From: JAJECS01 sp965219705
Lineage (GTDB): Bacteria; Chloroflexota; UBA11872
Direction: 5' to 3'
Length of the DNA: 64,000 bases
Assembly: GCA_965219705.1 (NCBI GenBank)
Contig: OZ244789.1
Span: 1,984,001-2,048,000 of the forward strand
The notes below the pieces were generated by a model. It searched no databases and was not told where the DNA came from. It was given only the letters and a program-made list of their open reading frames with translations. This document shows, piece after piece, positions 25,640-33,921 of this stretch (positions are counted from its first letter, which is position 1; each line of letters opens with the position of its first letter). The position numbers and the translations under genes are program-made.

Positions 25640-26755
25640 ATGCTCAATGCTGAGGGATGCCGCGCACGCGCGCGCCGCCTGCTCGAAGCCGTCGATGCCG
25701 ACGTTGACGTGCTCGTCGTGACTCGGCCCGAGCACGTGTTCTACCTGTCCAACTACATGGCGTCGCCGAACGACATCAACCATCGAGCGCCGCAATACCT
25801 CATCATCCAGCGCGGCGGCCCGACGACGCTGGTGCTGGACGGCTTTGCCAAGCTCGACGGCGATCCGGCCGTTGACGACGTCATTCACGGCCCCTGGCGC
25901 GTGGCGGAGCCCGATGTGACCCGCGCCCACTGCACGTCCAGGGCCGCGGTCGACCTGCTAGGGAATCTCGGGAGCGAGGTTATCGGGGTCGAGCGCGCCG
26001 CGCTGCCAGCCGCGGTTGCCGCGGCGGCGGGGGATGTGCGGGACATCGAGCCGCACCTGGGCCGCATGCGCCAGGTCAAGGACTCCGACGAGCTGGAGTT
26101 GATTCGCGCAGCCATACGGGTCGGCGAGGCGATGCACGCGGCCTCGTGGGAATGTCTGGCTCCCGGCATGCGTGAGATCGACGGCTATGCCGCCATCCTG
26201 GCCGCGGGCCTGGAAGTGGCGGAGGGACCCTTCGTCATGATGTGCGAGTTCATCTCGGGTCCGCGGGTCGTGCCTCGCCGCGGCGACCCCGGTCCGCGTC
26301 GCATGGAGGCCGGCGACAACGTGGTCATGGACTTGTTCCCCTACGTGAACGGCTATCGCTGCGACCTCACGAATACGATCACCCTCGGCGGGCGCCCCAC
26401 GCCGGAGCAGCAGGACGCGTTCGATGCGGTCCACGAGGCGTTGACGGCGTCCGAGGCGATGATTCGACCGGGCGTTCGCGCGCAGGACATCTACGCCGTG
26501 CAAGACGCGGTGCTGCGCCGCGCCAACCCGGCTTGGAGTCTTCCGGGCCACGCCGGACATTCGCTGGGGCTGGAGCATCCCGAGGCGCCGGACTTCGTGC
26601 CGGGCGTTGAAGGCGAGGTGTGCGAGGGCATGGTGATCGCCCTCGAGCCGGGCGCCTACGGCATGCCGTTTCACGGCGTGCGGCTCGAGCACAACTACCT
26701 CGTCACCGCCGACGGCTTGGAGCGCCTCTCCAATCACCGCCTGGCGCTGGCCTAG
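25640..26755 (+). CDS. M24 family metallopeptidase (Xaa-Pro aminopeptidase-like)
   Basis: The 371-residue protein has a creatinase-like N-domain (VVTRPEHVFYLSNYMASPND) and a pita-bread C-domain. Metal ligands follow the family order: Asp in VVMDLFPYVNGYRCDLTNT (two Asp), His in GHAGHSLGLEHPE, Glu in VIALEPGAYG and Glu in GVRLEHNYLV. Members split Xaa-Pro bonds or act on creatine-like amides; the subtype is unclear. ATG 25640 is preceded by GAGGAA at 6 bases. Confidence 0.88.
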   Translation: MLNAEGCRARARRLLEAVDADVDVLVVTRPEHVFYLSNYMASPNDINHRAPQYLIIQRGGPTTLVLDGFAKLDGDPAVDDVIHGPWRVAEPDVTRAHCTSRAAVDLLGNLGSEVIGVERAALPAAVAAAAGDVRDIEPHLGRMRQVKDSDELELIRAAIRVGEAMHAASWECLAPGMREIDGYAAILAAGLEVAEGPFVMMCEFISGPRVVPRRGDPGPRRMEAGDNVVMDLFPYVNGYRCDLTNTITLGGRPTPEQQDAFDAVHEALTASEAMIRPGVRAQDIYAVQDAVLRRANPAWSLPGHAGHSLGLEHPEAPDFVPGVEGEVCEGMVIALEPGAYGMPFHGVRLEHNYLVTADGLERLSNHRLALA

Positions 26756-26795
26756 CCCGGGTCGTCCGGTGTCGGTTCCTGCCCCGCCAGAGAGC

Positions 26796-27233
26796 CTAGA
26801 GGTGGACGACTTCGACGTCGCCCCAATGCCGCTGGAGATACTCCGCCACCAGCCGGCGGTGGCAGTGCTCTGCTGTGTTCTCGCTGCATAGCAGACATCC
26901 GTCAGGGAGCGAACTCTTGACGCTAGCTACGTTTTCGATGCGCCGCTCATCCATCAGCGCGAGGAATTGGCTCTCGTAGGTTTCCCAATCACGGTGTTCC
27001 TTGCGGTATGCGTCCAGCATTGCCTTGGTGGGCGCCAGATTGGGCAAATGGACATACTCCATCCGACAGATCTCGCGCAGAAAAAACGCAAGGTCATCGC
27101 GCTTGGCAAAGCCCGCCAACTGCGAAACGTTGTTTAGCCGCACGTCCACGAGCCGCTTGGCGCCCGACGTCCGCAGCAACTCGAAGAAGTCGGCGGCGGA
27201 TTGCTTCGTGAAGCCGATGGTGTAGAGCTTCAA
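26796..27233 (-). CDS. DUF488 family protein, second copy
   Basis: The protein of 145 residues begins LKLYTIGFTKQSAADFFELL and carries VDVRLNN, then CLLCSENTAEHCHRRLVAEY, the conserved Cys/His cluster of DUF488. The family has no established activity. I chose TTG 27233 rather than TTG 27248: it overlaps the upstream DUF488 stop as TTGA and has GGGAGAA at a good distance. It shares the fold with its neighbour but is shorter and quite divergent, so this is an old tandem pair. Confidence 0.82.
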   Translation of the reverse strand: MKLYTIGFTKQSAADFFELLRTSGAKRLVDVRLNNVSQLAGFAKRDDLAFFLREICRMEYVHLPNLAPTKAMLDAYRKEHRDWETYESQFLALMDERRIENVASVKSSLPDGCLLCSENTAEHCHRRLVAEYLQRHWGDVEVVHL

Positions 27234-27904
27234 AACGCATTCTCCCAATCGTCGATGCCTGCGAGCGGTCTCGCGCCGACATACGCCACCTTGGCCGCCT
27301 GACGGGCCAGCGCATCGGCAACGAGCTCATCGCGGGAGCGAGGCTGACCACCGTTGCCCGGACCCGCCATGGCGAACATGTCCATCTGCTCTGTCTGAGA
27401 CAGCTTGTGCAGGCTTACCAGACGGTCCATGGCGGCATCGTGGTTCTCAAGACGGCCGTCGGCGTGGATGTGTGCAACGGGTACGCCGCGCCTTGCGAGC
27501 TCACGCGCGACCAGCAGCGTGCGGTGGCACTCCAGCGGTTCTTTCTCGGAACACACGAGGGCGATGCAGTGCTCATCGGCTTCGTGAATGATCTGCCGAA
27601 TGCCGTCATCGAACACGTCGGTTTCCGCCAGCCGGTCATACTTGACTCGCCCGTCGGTGTCATAGCAGGAGCGGTCCGTTGGCCGGCCGCCAAGCTCCCC
27701 GCCCAAGAACACATAGCCGATTCCCACGCTCTCCAGCGCCCCGGACAGGACCCGATGGCTGAAGTGCGGCGTGTGGCGGCTGTACGGCGATGACCGAACG
27801 TCGGCCACCTCATCCACGCCATGCGTCCGCAGCAACTCCAAGAACGCCTCCAGCGAGTGGTTGGAGTGCCCGATGGTGTACACGGGATGCTGCGTTGCGC
27901 TCAC
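27230..27904 (-). CDS. DUF488 family protein, first copy
   Basis: The 224-residue protein starts MSATQHPVYTIGHSNHSLEA, with VADVRSSPYSRHTPHFSHR and ALVCSEKEPLECHRTLLVAR, the three conserved DUF488 segments (a Cys-x5-Cys-His-Arg cluster that may bind metal). A C-terminal extension of about 80 residues of low conservation follows. Function is unknown. It is translationally coupled to the shorter DUF488 gene downstream, and its start faces an AT-rich foreign-looking stretch. Confidence 0.85.
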   Translation of the reverse strand: MSATQHPVYTIGHSNHSLEAFLELLRTHGVDEVADVRSSPYSRHTPHFSHRVLSGALESVGIGYVFLGGELGGRPTDRSCYDTDGRVKYDRLAETDVFDDGIRQIIHEADEHCIALVCSEKEPLECHRTLLVARELARRGVPVAHIHADGRLENHDAAMDRLVSLHKLSQTEQMDMFAMAGPGNGGQPRSRDELVADALARQAAKVAYVGARPLAGIDDWENAF

Positions 27905-28189
27905 GGCCGTTCCCCGTCAGGGTCTGATGATGGCGGCAATGAGTTTATACGCAAAACCCTCAAACGGCTCGCCGAGGCTTATAGTAATAAAGGGGAATTA
28001 TATACAAAAGTAGCCATCTGACTATTTCGCACATCCGCTGGAGAGATAATGGATAGTCGCCTAGCGTTCTATAGTTTCTGACTTCTTGCAAATTACACAG
28101 CTTATTATACGGGATGATCCTGGATCAGTAAGTATGGCAAATAGAACACGATAGGTACACTGCCGTAGTATGCGACATTTTATCCAATA

Positions 28190-28327
28190 CTATAACCGCC
28201 TTATCTTGCGACGACGCTGTTTGGTAGTAAATGCGAGGAGGAGTTTGATAAATGTAATGATGATGGTTAATGCAGCGGCAGTTCCGCCTAGAATTGCTAG
28301 AACGTCTGGTGCGCTGCTATCTGTCAT
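28190..28327 (-). CDS. Possible small single-span membrane protein
   Basis: A 45-residue frame starts MTDSSAPDVLAILGGTAAAL, runs on as one hydrophobic helix (TIIITFIKLLLAFTT) and ends in a strongly basic tail, KQRRRKIRRL. That layout fits small membrane toxins or regulators. There is no good ribosome binding site before the ATG, and the frame lies in AT-rich sequence where such a hydrophobic run could arise by chance. It faces away from the 81-residue gene that starts 35 bases to its right. Confidence 0.35.
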   Translation of the reverse strand: MTDSSAPDVLAILGGTAAALTIIITFIKLLLAFTTKQRRRKIRRL

Positions 28328-28362
28328 GTACTGTTTTGGTAGTTGTTGAGGAGGAGGTTGGA

Positions 28363-28608
28363 ATGGGAGAGTTGGTTTCTGAGCAATTGAATTCTACAGG
28401 AATAGTCGTAAGCCATAAAGTTGTTCTTGGTGGAGGTGAGGTTGTTACTGAAGAATACAATGTGAGGTTGGATCGTGGCGATGAGTTTGTCGTGGAAGCG
28501 AAACTCGCATCTGGCGTGTTCCGATCTGCGACGCACATCCCTATATCCGTCGCTCGGCAGTTAGGGGAGATTGTTAGTCGTTACACGGAGGAGAGACGGC
28601 CTGTATAA
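28363..28608 (+). CDS. Orphan 81-residue protein in AT-rich island
   Basis: ATG 28363 is preceded by GAGGAGGAGG, a strong ribosome binding site. The protein begins MGELVSEQLNSTGIVVSHKV and is mostly predicted beta (VTEEYNVRLDRGDEFVVEAK) with a C-terminal helix. I recognise no family. Low GC and the good start signal suggest a real gene brought in with the island. Its end overlaps the end of the converging GIY-YIG gene by 35 bases. Confidence 0.5.
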   Translation: MGELVSEQLNSTGIVVSHKVVLGGGEVVTEEYNVRLDRGDEFVVEAKLASGVFRSATHIPISVARQLGEIVSRYTEERRPV

Positions 28609-28894
28609 GATCCTGTTCTTCACTCAATCTATTCGTTGCGTTGCTGTTGACATGTTGATGGATATGCGTCACGCCGTTACGTGTTGCACACGGCCATTTC
28701 TCGTGTGATGCAGTTATACGATCTCTTAGACTGGTTGTCTGTCCAATGTATAGTGCGCTAGCACTGCCGGAGTCGGAATGTTTAGCGAAAATGTAGTTCC
28801 CAGGCACGTCGTTAAACGATGTTGTTCCGATGGGATGTGCATAGTACTCATACCTTCGGCCTGAAGCGCCGTGCCAGTTATACGTGGTAGCCAT
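28574..28894 (-). CDS. GIY-YIG-like nuclease domain protein
   Basis: The protein of 106 residues from ATG 28894 contains GNYIFAKHSDSG, then ALYIGQTTSLRDRI, and ends RLSEEQDLIQAVSPPCND. The paired Y-I-F / Y-I-G strands, the Arg in the next helix (LRDRI), the histidines THIHQH and the Glu in SEEQDLI follow the GIY-YIG endonuclease layout. Such small proteins are common in phages and mobile DNA. Reading further upstream in frame adds about 60 residues without recognisable signal. Confidence 0.65.
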   Translation of the reverse strand: MATTYNWHGASGRRYEYYAHPIGTTSFNDVPGNYIFAKHSDSGSASALYIGQTTSLRDRITASHEKWPCATRNGVTHIHQHVNSNATNRLSEEQDLIQAVSPPCND

Positions 28895-29220
28895 TGAATG
28901 TCGTATCCGCTCATACTCTCTGCCGTTCAAGACTATCACAGTCAGAAACGCTTGATGGTGGGTGTGAGATGCCACGAAACCAACGGCACCGACGTTGAGG
29001 TCGATGCCGTTGGGTAAGCCTACGGTAGCTCTAGCAGCAGCCGCAGGGTCGCGGCGACTGCGACCAGCGCACAATAGGACGTGCGGATGATGTTGTAGCC
29101 CTGCGCGTCCAGAGTTTACCGGCCCAATTCATCATTCGAGTTTATGCCAAACTGGTCGGACCAATGCTCGCAGAGTACCAATATAGCCTTGACCATCAAG
29201 CGTGGCCTATTGTCAATTGT

Positions 29221-29264
29221 GACGCTGGCTCAGGTTCGACAAGCTGCGCCTGAGATCCAGCGTC
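29221..29264. repeat. Hairpin-forming element at island edge
   Basis: GACGCTGG (29221-29228) pairs with CCAGCGTC (29257-29264), and TCAGG (29230-29234) with CCTGA (29249-29253). The centre TTCGACAAGCT resembles a common dispersed bacterial repeat. Only this copy was seen in the window. Confidence 0.5.
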
Positions 29265-29285
29265 AGAGAACCTAAGAGACCAGAC

Positions 29286-29714
29286 CTACCACCAAGTTCG
29301 CACGCCATCGTCGCGCCAGTCGTACTCCTCGATGGTCGCAGGGTGTCCATAGTCGCCGTCGGGCGGCGGCATTCTCCCGCGCGCAGCTGGCGGGGCTGCT
29401 GGCCGGTATCGTTGAGGCCAATAAACGCGCGGCATCCTCCCGCGCTCGGATGGAGGGTTTCCGAGCCCAGGTGACGTCACCTGGGCGGGCGGTATCGTCC
29501 CGCGCGAAAGGGACGTGGCGGGACCGCTGGCGTCCGGCGTGCCCGCAGTAACGGCGGACGGCGTGCGCCGCGTATCGGGCGGTGGTGGCAGCCATTGCCG
29601 CCGGGCATCTTCGACGCAGCCGCATCGGTCGCATGTGAGGCCGTCGTCGTGGCATTGCGGACAAGCCGTATTGAAGCGTCTGTCGGCACCCTTTTCAGAT
29701 CCTATAGGATTCAT
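29286..29714 (-). CDS. Possible zinc-ribbon protein with short repeats
   Basis: From ATG 29714 the frame reads MNPIGSEKGADRRFNTACPQ with CPQCHDDGLTCDRCGC, a four-cysteine knuckle. It is followed by a proline-rich tail holding three spaced copies of RG(T/R)(I/M)P. The cysteine knuckle looks designed; the tail is low complexity. No ribosome binding site is evident and no family is recognised. It may be a small mobile-DNA protein or a chance frame in GC-rich sequence. Confidence 0.35.
   Translation of the reverse strand: MNPIGSEKGADRRFNTACPQCHDDGLTCDRCGCVEDARRQWLPPPPDTRRTPSAVTAGTPDASGPATSLSRGTIPPAQVTSPGLGNPPSERGRMPRVYWPQRYRPAAPPAARGRMPPPDGDYGHPATIEEYDWRDDGVRTWW
29466..29485. repeat. Perfect 20-base palindrome
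   Basis: CCCAGGTGACGTCACCTGGG is perfectly self-complementary. It lies between the second and third of three loosely repeated GCGG(C/T)AT-TCCCGCGC segments at about 29366, 29430 and 29489. Confidence 0.6.
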
Positions 29715-29952
29715 GCCAGTGACAGATTGGGTGCCCCAACTCCCGAACAGTACCAGAGTATCCCTGACACACAGGCGAGATCTGTCTTCGATGCTGGAGC
29801 TAGTTCTGCACTGTGGCGTCGACGGTACCCCTACCGGCACATCGCTCCGGTTAACCGCCCGAGCATCTGCCGGGGCAGCGCCTCGGTTGACCGTGACGCA
29901 GCCCATGCGGGAAGGTCGGATGGTGCAAGACGATCTAGTGACGGAGGCGGCG

Positions 29953-30804
29953 ATGGCCGTTGAGGCGGCGACACGACGGATCGATGATCGTGATTGGGCG
30001 GCGTTGACGCTTGGGCAGCGCATCCGGCAGCTCGAGGTGGAGGGCTATCTGGTCCTGCCCGACTTGCTCACGCCCGAGCAGGTGGCCGAGCTCAAGGCCG
30101 TCACGGCGACCTGGGAGACCATCCCTACCGACTACAGTAAGAGCCAGCAGGTTCGCCCGGGCGTCGAGTTCGCCGGCGGGCTGATCAACGATCTCATCGC
30201 CAATCCGCCCACGCTCGAGTTTCTCCGCGCCCTCTGCGGACCGGACCTCATCGTGATGTCCGCCGCCTACGCGCGCTCCGAGCCCGGCCATCCCGGCATC
30301 AGTCTGCACACCGACGGCCAGCCCTACGGGTCCAAGATCTTTGGTCAGGGCGGCAGCACGCCGTTCATGGTCCGCGTGCTGTACTACCTCGACGACCTGA
30401 CGCCGGCGGTGTCGCCGTTTCGCGTCGTGCCACGGTCCCATCTGTCCTTCCACGCCGACGCGAATCCCTATCTGCGCTTCGAGTCGCATCCGGAGGAGGT
30501 CATGGTGCCGGCCAAGGCGGGATCGGCCGTGCTGATCAACCACCGCGTGTTCCACGGCAACTTCCCCAACACCGGTGATCGACCGCGGGAGATGCTCGCC
30601 ATCGCCTATCGTCCGGCCTGGGCCGGGCCACAGGGCGAGGTGCCGCCGTGGGACGCCGACGCCGTGGCGGCCCTGCCTGACCATGTGCGGCCGCTGTTTG
30701 CCGATCGAAACACCCGCCATTGGATTCCCGAGGGCGGCAACAAGCCGACGGGGATGAAGTCGGAGTCGGCGGGAATGAATCCCAGCCGCTGGGACCTGGT
30801 CTAA
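29953..30804 (+). CDS. Phytanoyl-CoA dioxygenase (PhyH) family protein
   Basis: The protein of 283 residues is an Fe(II)/2-oxoglutarate oxygenase. The first metal pair is in SLHTDGQP (His-x-Asp), the distal His in INHRVFHGNFP, and the 2-oxoglutarate Arg in RPREMLAIAYRPAW. It begins GYLVLPDLLTPEQVAEL near residue 30, typical of PhyH. Members hydroxylate fatty acyl chains or many small molecules; the substrate is unknown. ATG 29953 has GGAGG at 5 bases; ATG 29920 is an alternative. A second PhyH gene lies at the right end of the window. Confidence 0.88.
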   Translation: MAVEAATRRIDDRDWAALTLGQRIRQLEVEGYLVLPDLLTPEQVAELKAVTATWETIPTDYSKSQQVRPGVEFAGGLINDLIANPPTLEFLRALCGPDLIVMSAAYARSEPGHPGISLHTDGQPYGSKIFGQGGSTPFMVRVLYYLDDLTPAVSPFRVVPRSHLSFHADANPYLRFESHPEEVMVPAKAGSAVLINHRVFHGNFPNTGDRPREMLAIAYRPAWAGPQGEVPPWDADAVAALPDHVRPLFADRNTRHWIPEGGNKPTGMKSESAGMNPSRWDLV

Positions 30805-30815
30805 GGCGTTCCGCG

Positions 30816-31895
30816 CTACTCGGCGGCGGGCGCCTCGTTGCCCCACTCGTAGGACGGTACGCGCACGTTGCGCTCCCGGAGCGGCAGCGAAACGCGCGCG
30901 CCTCCCTGAAGATGCGATTCATGGAAGGCCAAGCCGAGCTCCGTCACCAGGCGCGCCCGATCAAGTCCGCAGATCGATGGCCGGCCCTCTCGCACCGCGG
31001 CCACGAGATCGCGGACCGCATCTTGGCCGGCGTCGCCCAGCCCGCCTCGGTCGGGGAGATCCAGCGGCTCGGGCGAAAGACCCTCGCGGCCCAGGTAGCC
31101 AAAGCCCTCGCGCACACGCCACACCAGGGTGTCGCTGGCGTCATTGGTCACGAGCAGGCGGCCTGCCGTCCCCAGGACTTCGTAGGCATGGCTGGGCGCG
31201 CCGTCGCGCATCACGTGCGCGAATTTGCCGTCGCCCCAGCCGAACATCCCGCGGCCCGGCGGATCGAGCCGGTCCCGAGCGTCCGCTGGTAGCCCGGAAA
31301 CATCGTTGACGTAGCCGGCCGCCCACTCCGGCTCAGGGTGGCCGGCCAGTGTGAGCATCACGTCGAGCCAGTGGCAGCCGTGGTTGAGCAGCTGCGCCAG
31401 ACCGAAGCCGAACACCGCCTGAACGTCGCCGATGAGTCCGTCGGCCAGCAGCTTGGCGAGGTGCACGTACGGCGGCCACCAGGCGCGGTCGAGTCCATAG
31501 ACGACGCCCACGCCGGCGCCCTGGCAGGCGTTGACGATGCGGTCGACTTCGTCCATCGTCGTAGCGAACGGCTTCTCGAAGAAGATGCCCCGCACCCCGG
31601 CCGCCACGGCTTGCTCGCACTGATCCGCATGCATGGTTTGCCGCGTGGCGATGCACACGATGTCGGGCTTGATCGTTTCCAGCATGCGCGGATAGTCGTC
31701 AAAGTCGGGAATGTGGTCGCCCCAGACCGCCTTGAACGCTTGGCGCGTCTCGGCCCCGTAGTCGAAGACGCCCGCGATCTCCGTCTCGGACACGGCGGCG
31801 AACGCGGTGGCCCAGTTGTGGCTCTGGGCGACACGATCAAGCATGCGGTGGCAACCGACAATCGCCACGCGCAGCGGTCGATCCGAGGTCGTCAT
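30816..31895 (-). CDS. Gfo/Idh/MocA family oxidoreductase
   Basis: The 359-residue protein has the N-terminal nucleotide site LRVAIVGCHRMLDRVA, the family signature FFEKPFATTMDEVDRIV and the C-domain segment LLNHGCHWLDVMLTLAG with the conserved His. Members oxidise or reduce sugars and inositols with NAD(P). The usual GxGxxG is altered to GCHRML, so cofactor binding may be unusual. Start at ATG 31895 matches the beginning of the fold. It converges on the PhyH gene with only 11 bases between stops. Confidence 0.87.
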   Translation of the reverse strand: MTTSDRPLRVAIVGCHRMLDRVAQSHNWATAFAAVSETEIAGVFDYGAETRQAFKAVWGDHIPDFDDYPRMLETIKPDIVCIATRQTMHADQCEQAVAAGVRGIFFEKPFATTMDEVDRIVNACQGAGVGVVYGLDRAWWPPYVHLAKLLADGLIGDVQAVFGFGLAQLLNHGCHWLDVMLTLAGHPEPEWAAGYVNDVSGLPADARDRLDPPGRGMFGWGDGKFAHVMRDGAPSHAYEVLGTAGRLLVTNDASDTLVWRVREGFGYLGREGLSPEPLDLPDRGGLGDAGQDAVRDLVAAVREGRPSICGLDRARLVTELGLAFHESHLQGGARVSLPLRERNVRVPSYEWGNEAPAAE

Positions 31896-31997
31896 TTTGG
31901 CAATGTCTCCGCGCGCGTCCCGAGGGCTGGGGAGCCTAGCACGCGCCGACATCGCACCAGCAGCCGCTCGCGATCCCGGGCCGACGCTGGCTTCCGG

Positions 31998-32819
31998 CTA
32001 GTCGTCACGCGGCTTGATGTCGTGGTTCATGGCCCACTCTGGATAGTACTGGCGCATTTCGGCGCCGGGCGCCGGCGCGCCCAGCGGCTGCGGCGGCATG
32101 CGGAACGGCCCGGGCACCGCGATCAGCTCGCTCCAGATGTGCACCAACCCGAGCGCGCGGGAGAGGCGCGACGAGGGGACGTTCCAGGTCGAGGTCGTCC
32201 ACCACACCAGTTTGCCCTGCTCCAGAATCCAGCGCCCTGCCGCCGCCGCCACGGATTTACCCATGCCGCGCAGCTGCTGATCCGGCGCGGAGTCAATGCC
32301 GATCTCGAGCAGCTCGTCGCTTTCGACGCGGACCGCCGCCAGCGACACGAGCTCGCCGCCCTCGAAGATGCCGAAGCCACCAATCGCTTCGTCCACGAAG
32401 CAGTGCCAGTAGATCTTGGGATCGGCGATCGAGCGAATCTCCTCGCCGCTGAGATAGACCGGGCGCGGGTCGTCCGCCGTGCAAAAGCTTTGCTCGTCGG
32501 CCGCCAGGCAAAAGTAGGGCCCCCAGCCGGTGAATCCGTGGGGGATCGTGGCCCGGCTGATCTCATAGGCGCCGTAGATCGAGAAGAGCAGGTCGTAGGT
32601 CAGCCCATGGAGGGCCGCCTCCAACGCCGGCGCCCAATCCGGTCGGACCGTCACCACGCCGCGTCCTCCCAGCGCCACGGCGAATACCGGGGGCGCGAGT
32701 TCGAGGCGCGCATCCAGGGCCACGAGCGGCACCTCGGGTGTCGCCAGCGCCTCCGGCGATGCGCCGAGGCGCCCTTCCAGCCAGGGCATCAACCGGCGCC
32801 GCAAACGTTCAATAGCCAT
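31998..32819 (-). CDS. GNAT-like acetyltransferase domain protein
   Basis: The protein of 273 residues begins MAIERLRRRLMPWLEGRLGA. The C-terminal half looks like a GNAT fold: GGFGIFEGGELVSLAAVRVE, LEIGIDSAPDQQLRGMGKSV then AAAAGRWILEQGKLVWWTTS, where the acetyl-CoA loop would be QLRGMGK. The N-terminal half has no clear family. This resembles uncharacterised GNAT proteins with an N-terminal partner domain; substrate unknown. Start at 32819 is chosen over further upstream frame, which is arginine-rich and unlike coding. Confidence 0.6.
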   Translation of the reverse strand: MAIERLRRRLMPWLEGRLGASPEALATPEVPLVALDARLELAPPVFAVALGGRGVVTVRPDWAPALEAALHGLTYDLLFSIYGAYEISRATIPHGFTGWGPYFCLAADEQSFCTADDPRPVYLSGEEIRSIADPKIYWHCFVDEAIGGFGIFEGGELVSLAAVRVESDELLEIGIDSAPDQQLRGMGKSVAAAAGRWILEQGKLVWWTTSTWNVPSSRLSRALGLVHIWSELIAVPGPFRMPPQPLGAPAPGAEMRQYYPEWAMNHDIKPRDD

Positions 32820-32970
32820 GGAGGTCGGATCCCATTGACATCGCCGGACCGTCGCCGCGGAGCGCCAGCCCCGCCGGCCCCTCTTCGCCACGGGATCGTA
32901 GCAGTCTCCTCGGACCGCGGCCGCCACCGCGGTGTAACCTGGCTGACATCGTCGGCTCATGGGGCGTTAG

Positions 32971-33807
32971 GTGAATTTCAGGTTCTTGCTACCCGCCGTC
33001 GGCATAGTGCTGACGTTCCTGGTGATTGCCGGGTTGATGTTCTGGGCCGCCAGCACCTGCGCCGAGGCCATGCGAACGTCCGAAGCGGAAGCTGCGGATC
33101 AGGCCACACCCGCCCCGGCGGCGGCCCCGGGGGCGGCCCCGGGGGCGGCGGGAGTAGATGACGGCTCGGGCCGCTTGGTCCAGGTCATCGGCATTGTGTT
33201 GCTCGGCGGGGGCTTGTACTACTTCTGGCGCCGCCAGCGATCCCTCTACGAGGCCATCAAGGCGCGTGAAGGCCCGACGCTGAATACCCGGGTACGCAGC
33301 TCCATCGCCCAACTGAATGTTTCCCACGGCGGCGAACCGGTCATCGAGGAACGCATCCGGGGTATCGAAGAGCTCGGAAAGATCGTGCAGGAGTCGCCGC
33401 AGGACTACTGGCCGGTGATGGACGTGCTGAGCCGCTACGTTCGCCAAAACGCTCAGCTTGACGCGGAGCGCGCGGATGATCCCGGCGCCTTGCGCGCGGA
33501 TGTGCAGATGGCGATGACGACGATCGGGGGTCGCCGGCACACTCGGCGCGGCGATGATCGGGTGAACCTAGCCGAAACGGATCTCCGCGGCGCCCAGCTG
33601 CCAGGCGCCCACCTTGAGCGCGTGGATCTCTCAGGGGCTCGTCTGGACGGCGCCATGCTCATAAACGCCCATTTCGACCAGGCGGAGCTGAGCGGCGCGA
33701 ACCTCTCGGGCGCGGACCTGCGCGGCGCTCAGGGTCTCTCACGCGACCAACTGGATACGGCCATCACGTCGGGCTCGACGCAGCTCCCGGAGGACGTTTC
33801 TCCATAG
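32971..33807 (+). CDS. Membrane-anchored pentapeptide-repeat protein
   Basis: The 278-residue protein has an N-terminal membrane helix (LLPAVGIVLTFLVIAGLMFW), a short Ala/Pro linker, a second helix (VQVIGIVLLGGGLYYFW), then a soluble domain with IEERIRGIEELGKIVQESPQ. It ends in pentapeptide repeats A(D/N)LxG: VNLAETDLRGAQLPGAHLER, VDLSGARLDGAMLI, AELSGANLSGADLRGAQGLS. The repeats form a right-handed quadrilateral helix, often a protein-interaction surface. The first half resembles membrane proteins known from cyanobacteria and Chloroflexota. Function unknown. Confidence 0.82.
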   Translation: MNFRFLLPAVGIVLTFLVIAGLMFWAASTCAEAMRTSEAEAADQATPAPAAAPGAAPGAAGVDDGSGRLVQVIGIVLLGGGLYYFWRRQRSLYEAIKAREGPTLNTRVRSSIAQLNVSHGGEPVIEERIRGIEELGKIVQESPQDYWPVMDVLSRYVRQNAQLDAERADDPGALRADVQMAMTTIGGRRHTRRGDDRVNLAETDLRGAQLPGAHLERVDLSGARLDGAMLINAHFDQAELSGANLSGADLRGAQGLSRDQLDTAITSGSTQLPEDVSP

Positions 33808-33921
33808 CAGGCTGCGAAAGAGTTCGACCTTGCTGGAAGCCCGGCGTCGGCTGCCTAGATCGTCACAGAGCTTCAGTCGGGCTACTTCTCGCCTGCTGAG
33901 GTTGTTGGCACTCGACGCAGC

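Larger units (their letters stand above)
27930..29220. other. AT-rich island, likely acquired
   Basis: Base composition drops sharply from the surrounding high GC for about 1.3 kb. It holds a possible 45-residue membrane protein, an 81-residue orphan protein and a GIY-YIG protein, separated by non-coding stretches (27905-28189 and 28895-29220) in which I see no gene, tRNA or integrase. A strong hairpin at 29221-29264 marks the right edge. No flanking direct repeats were spotted. Confidence 0.55.
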
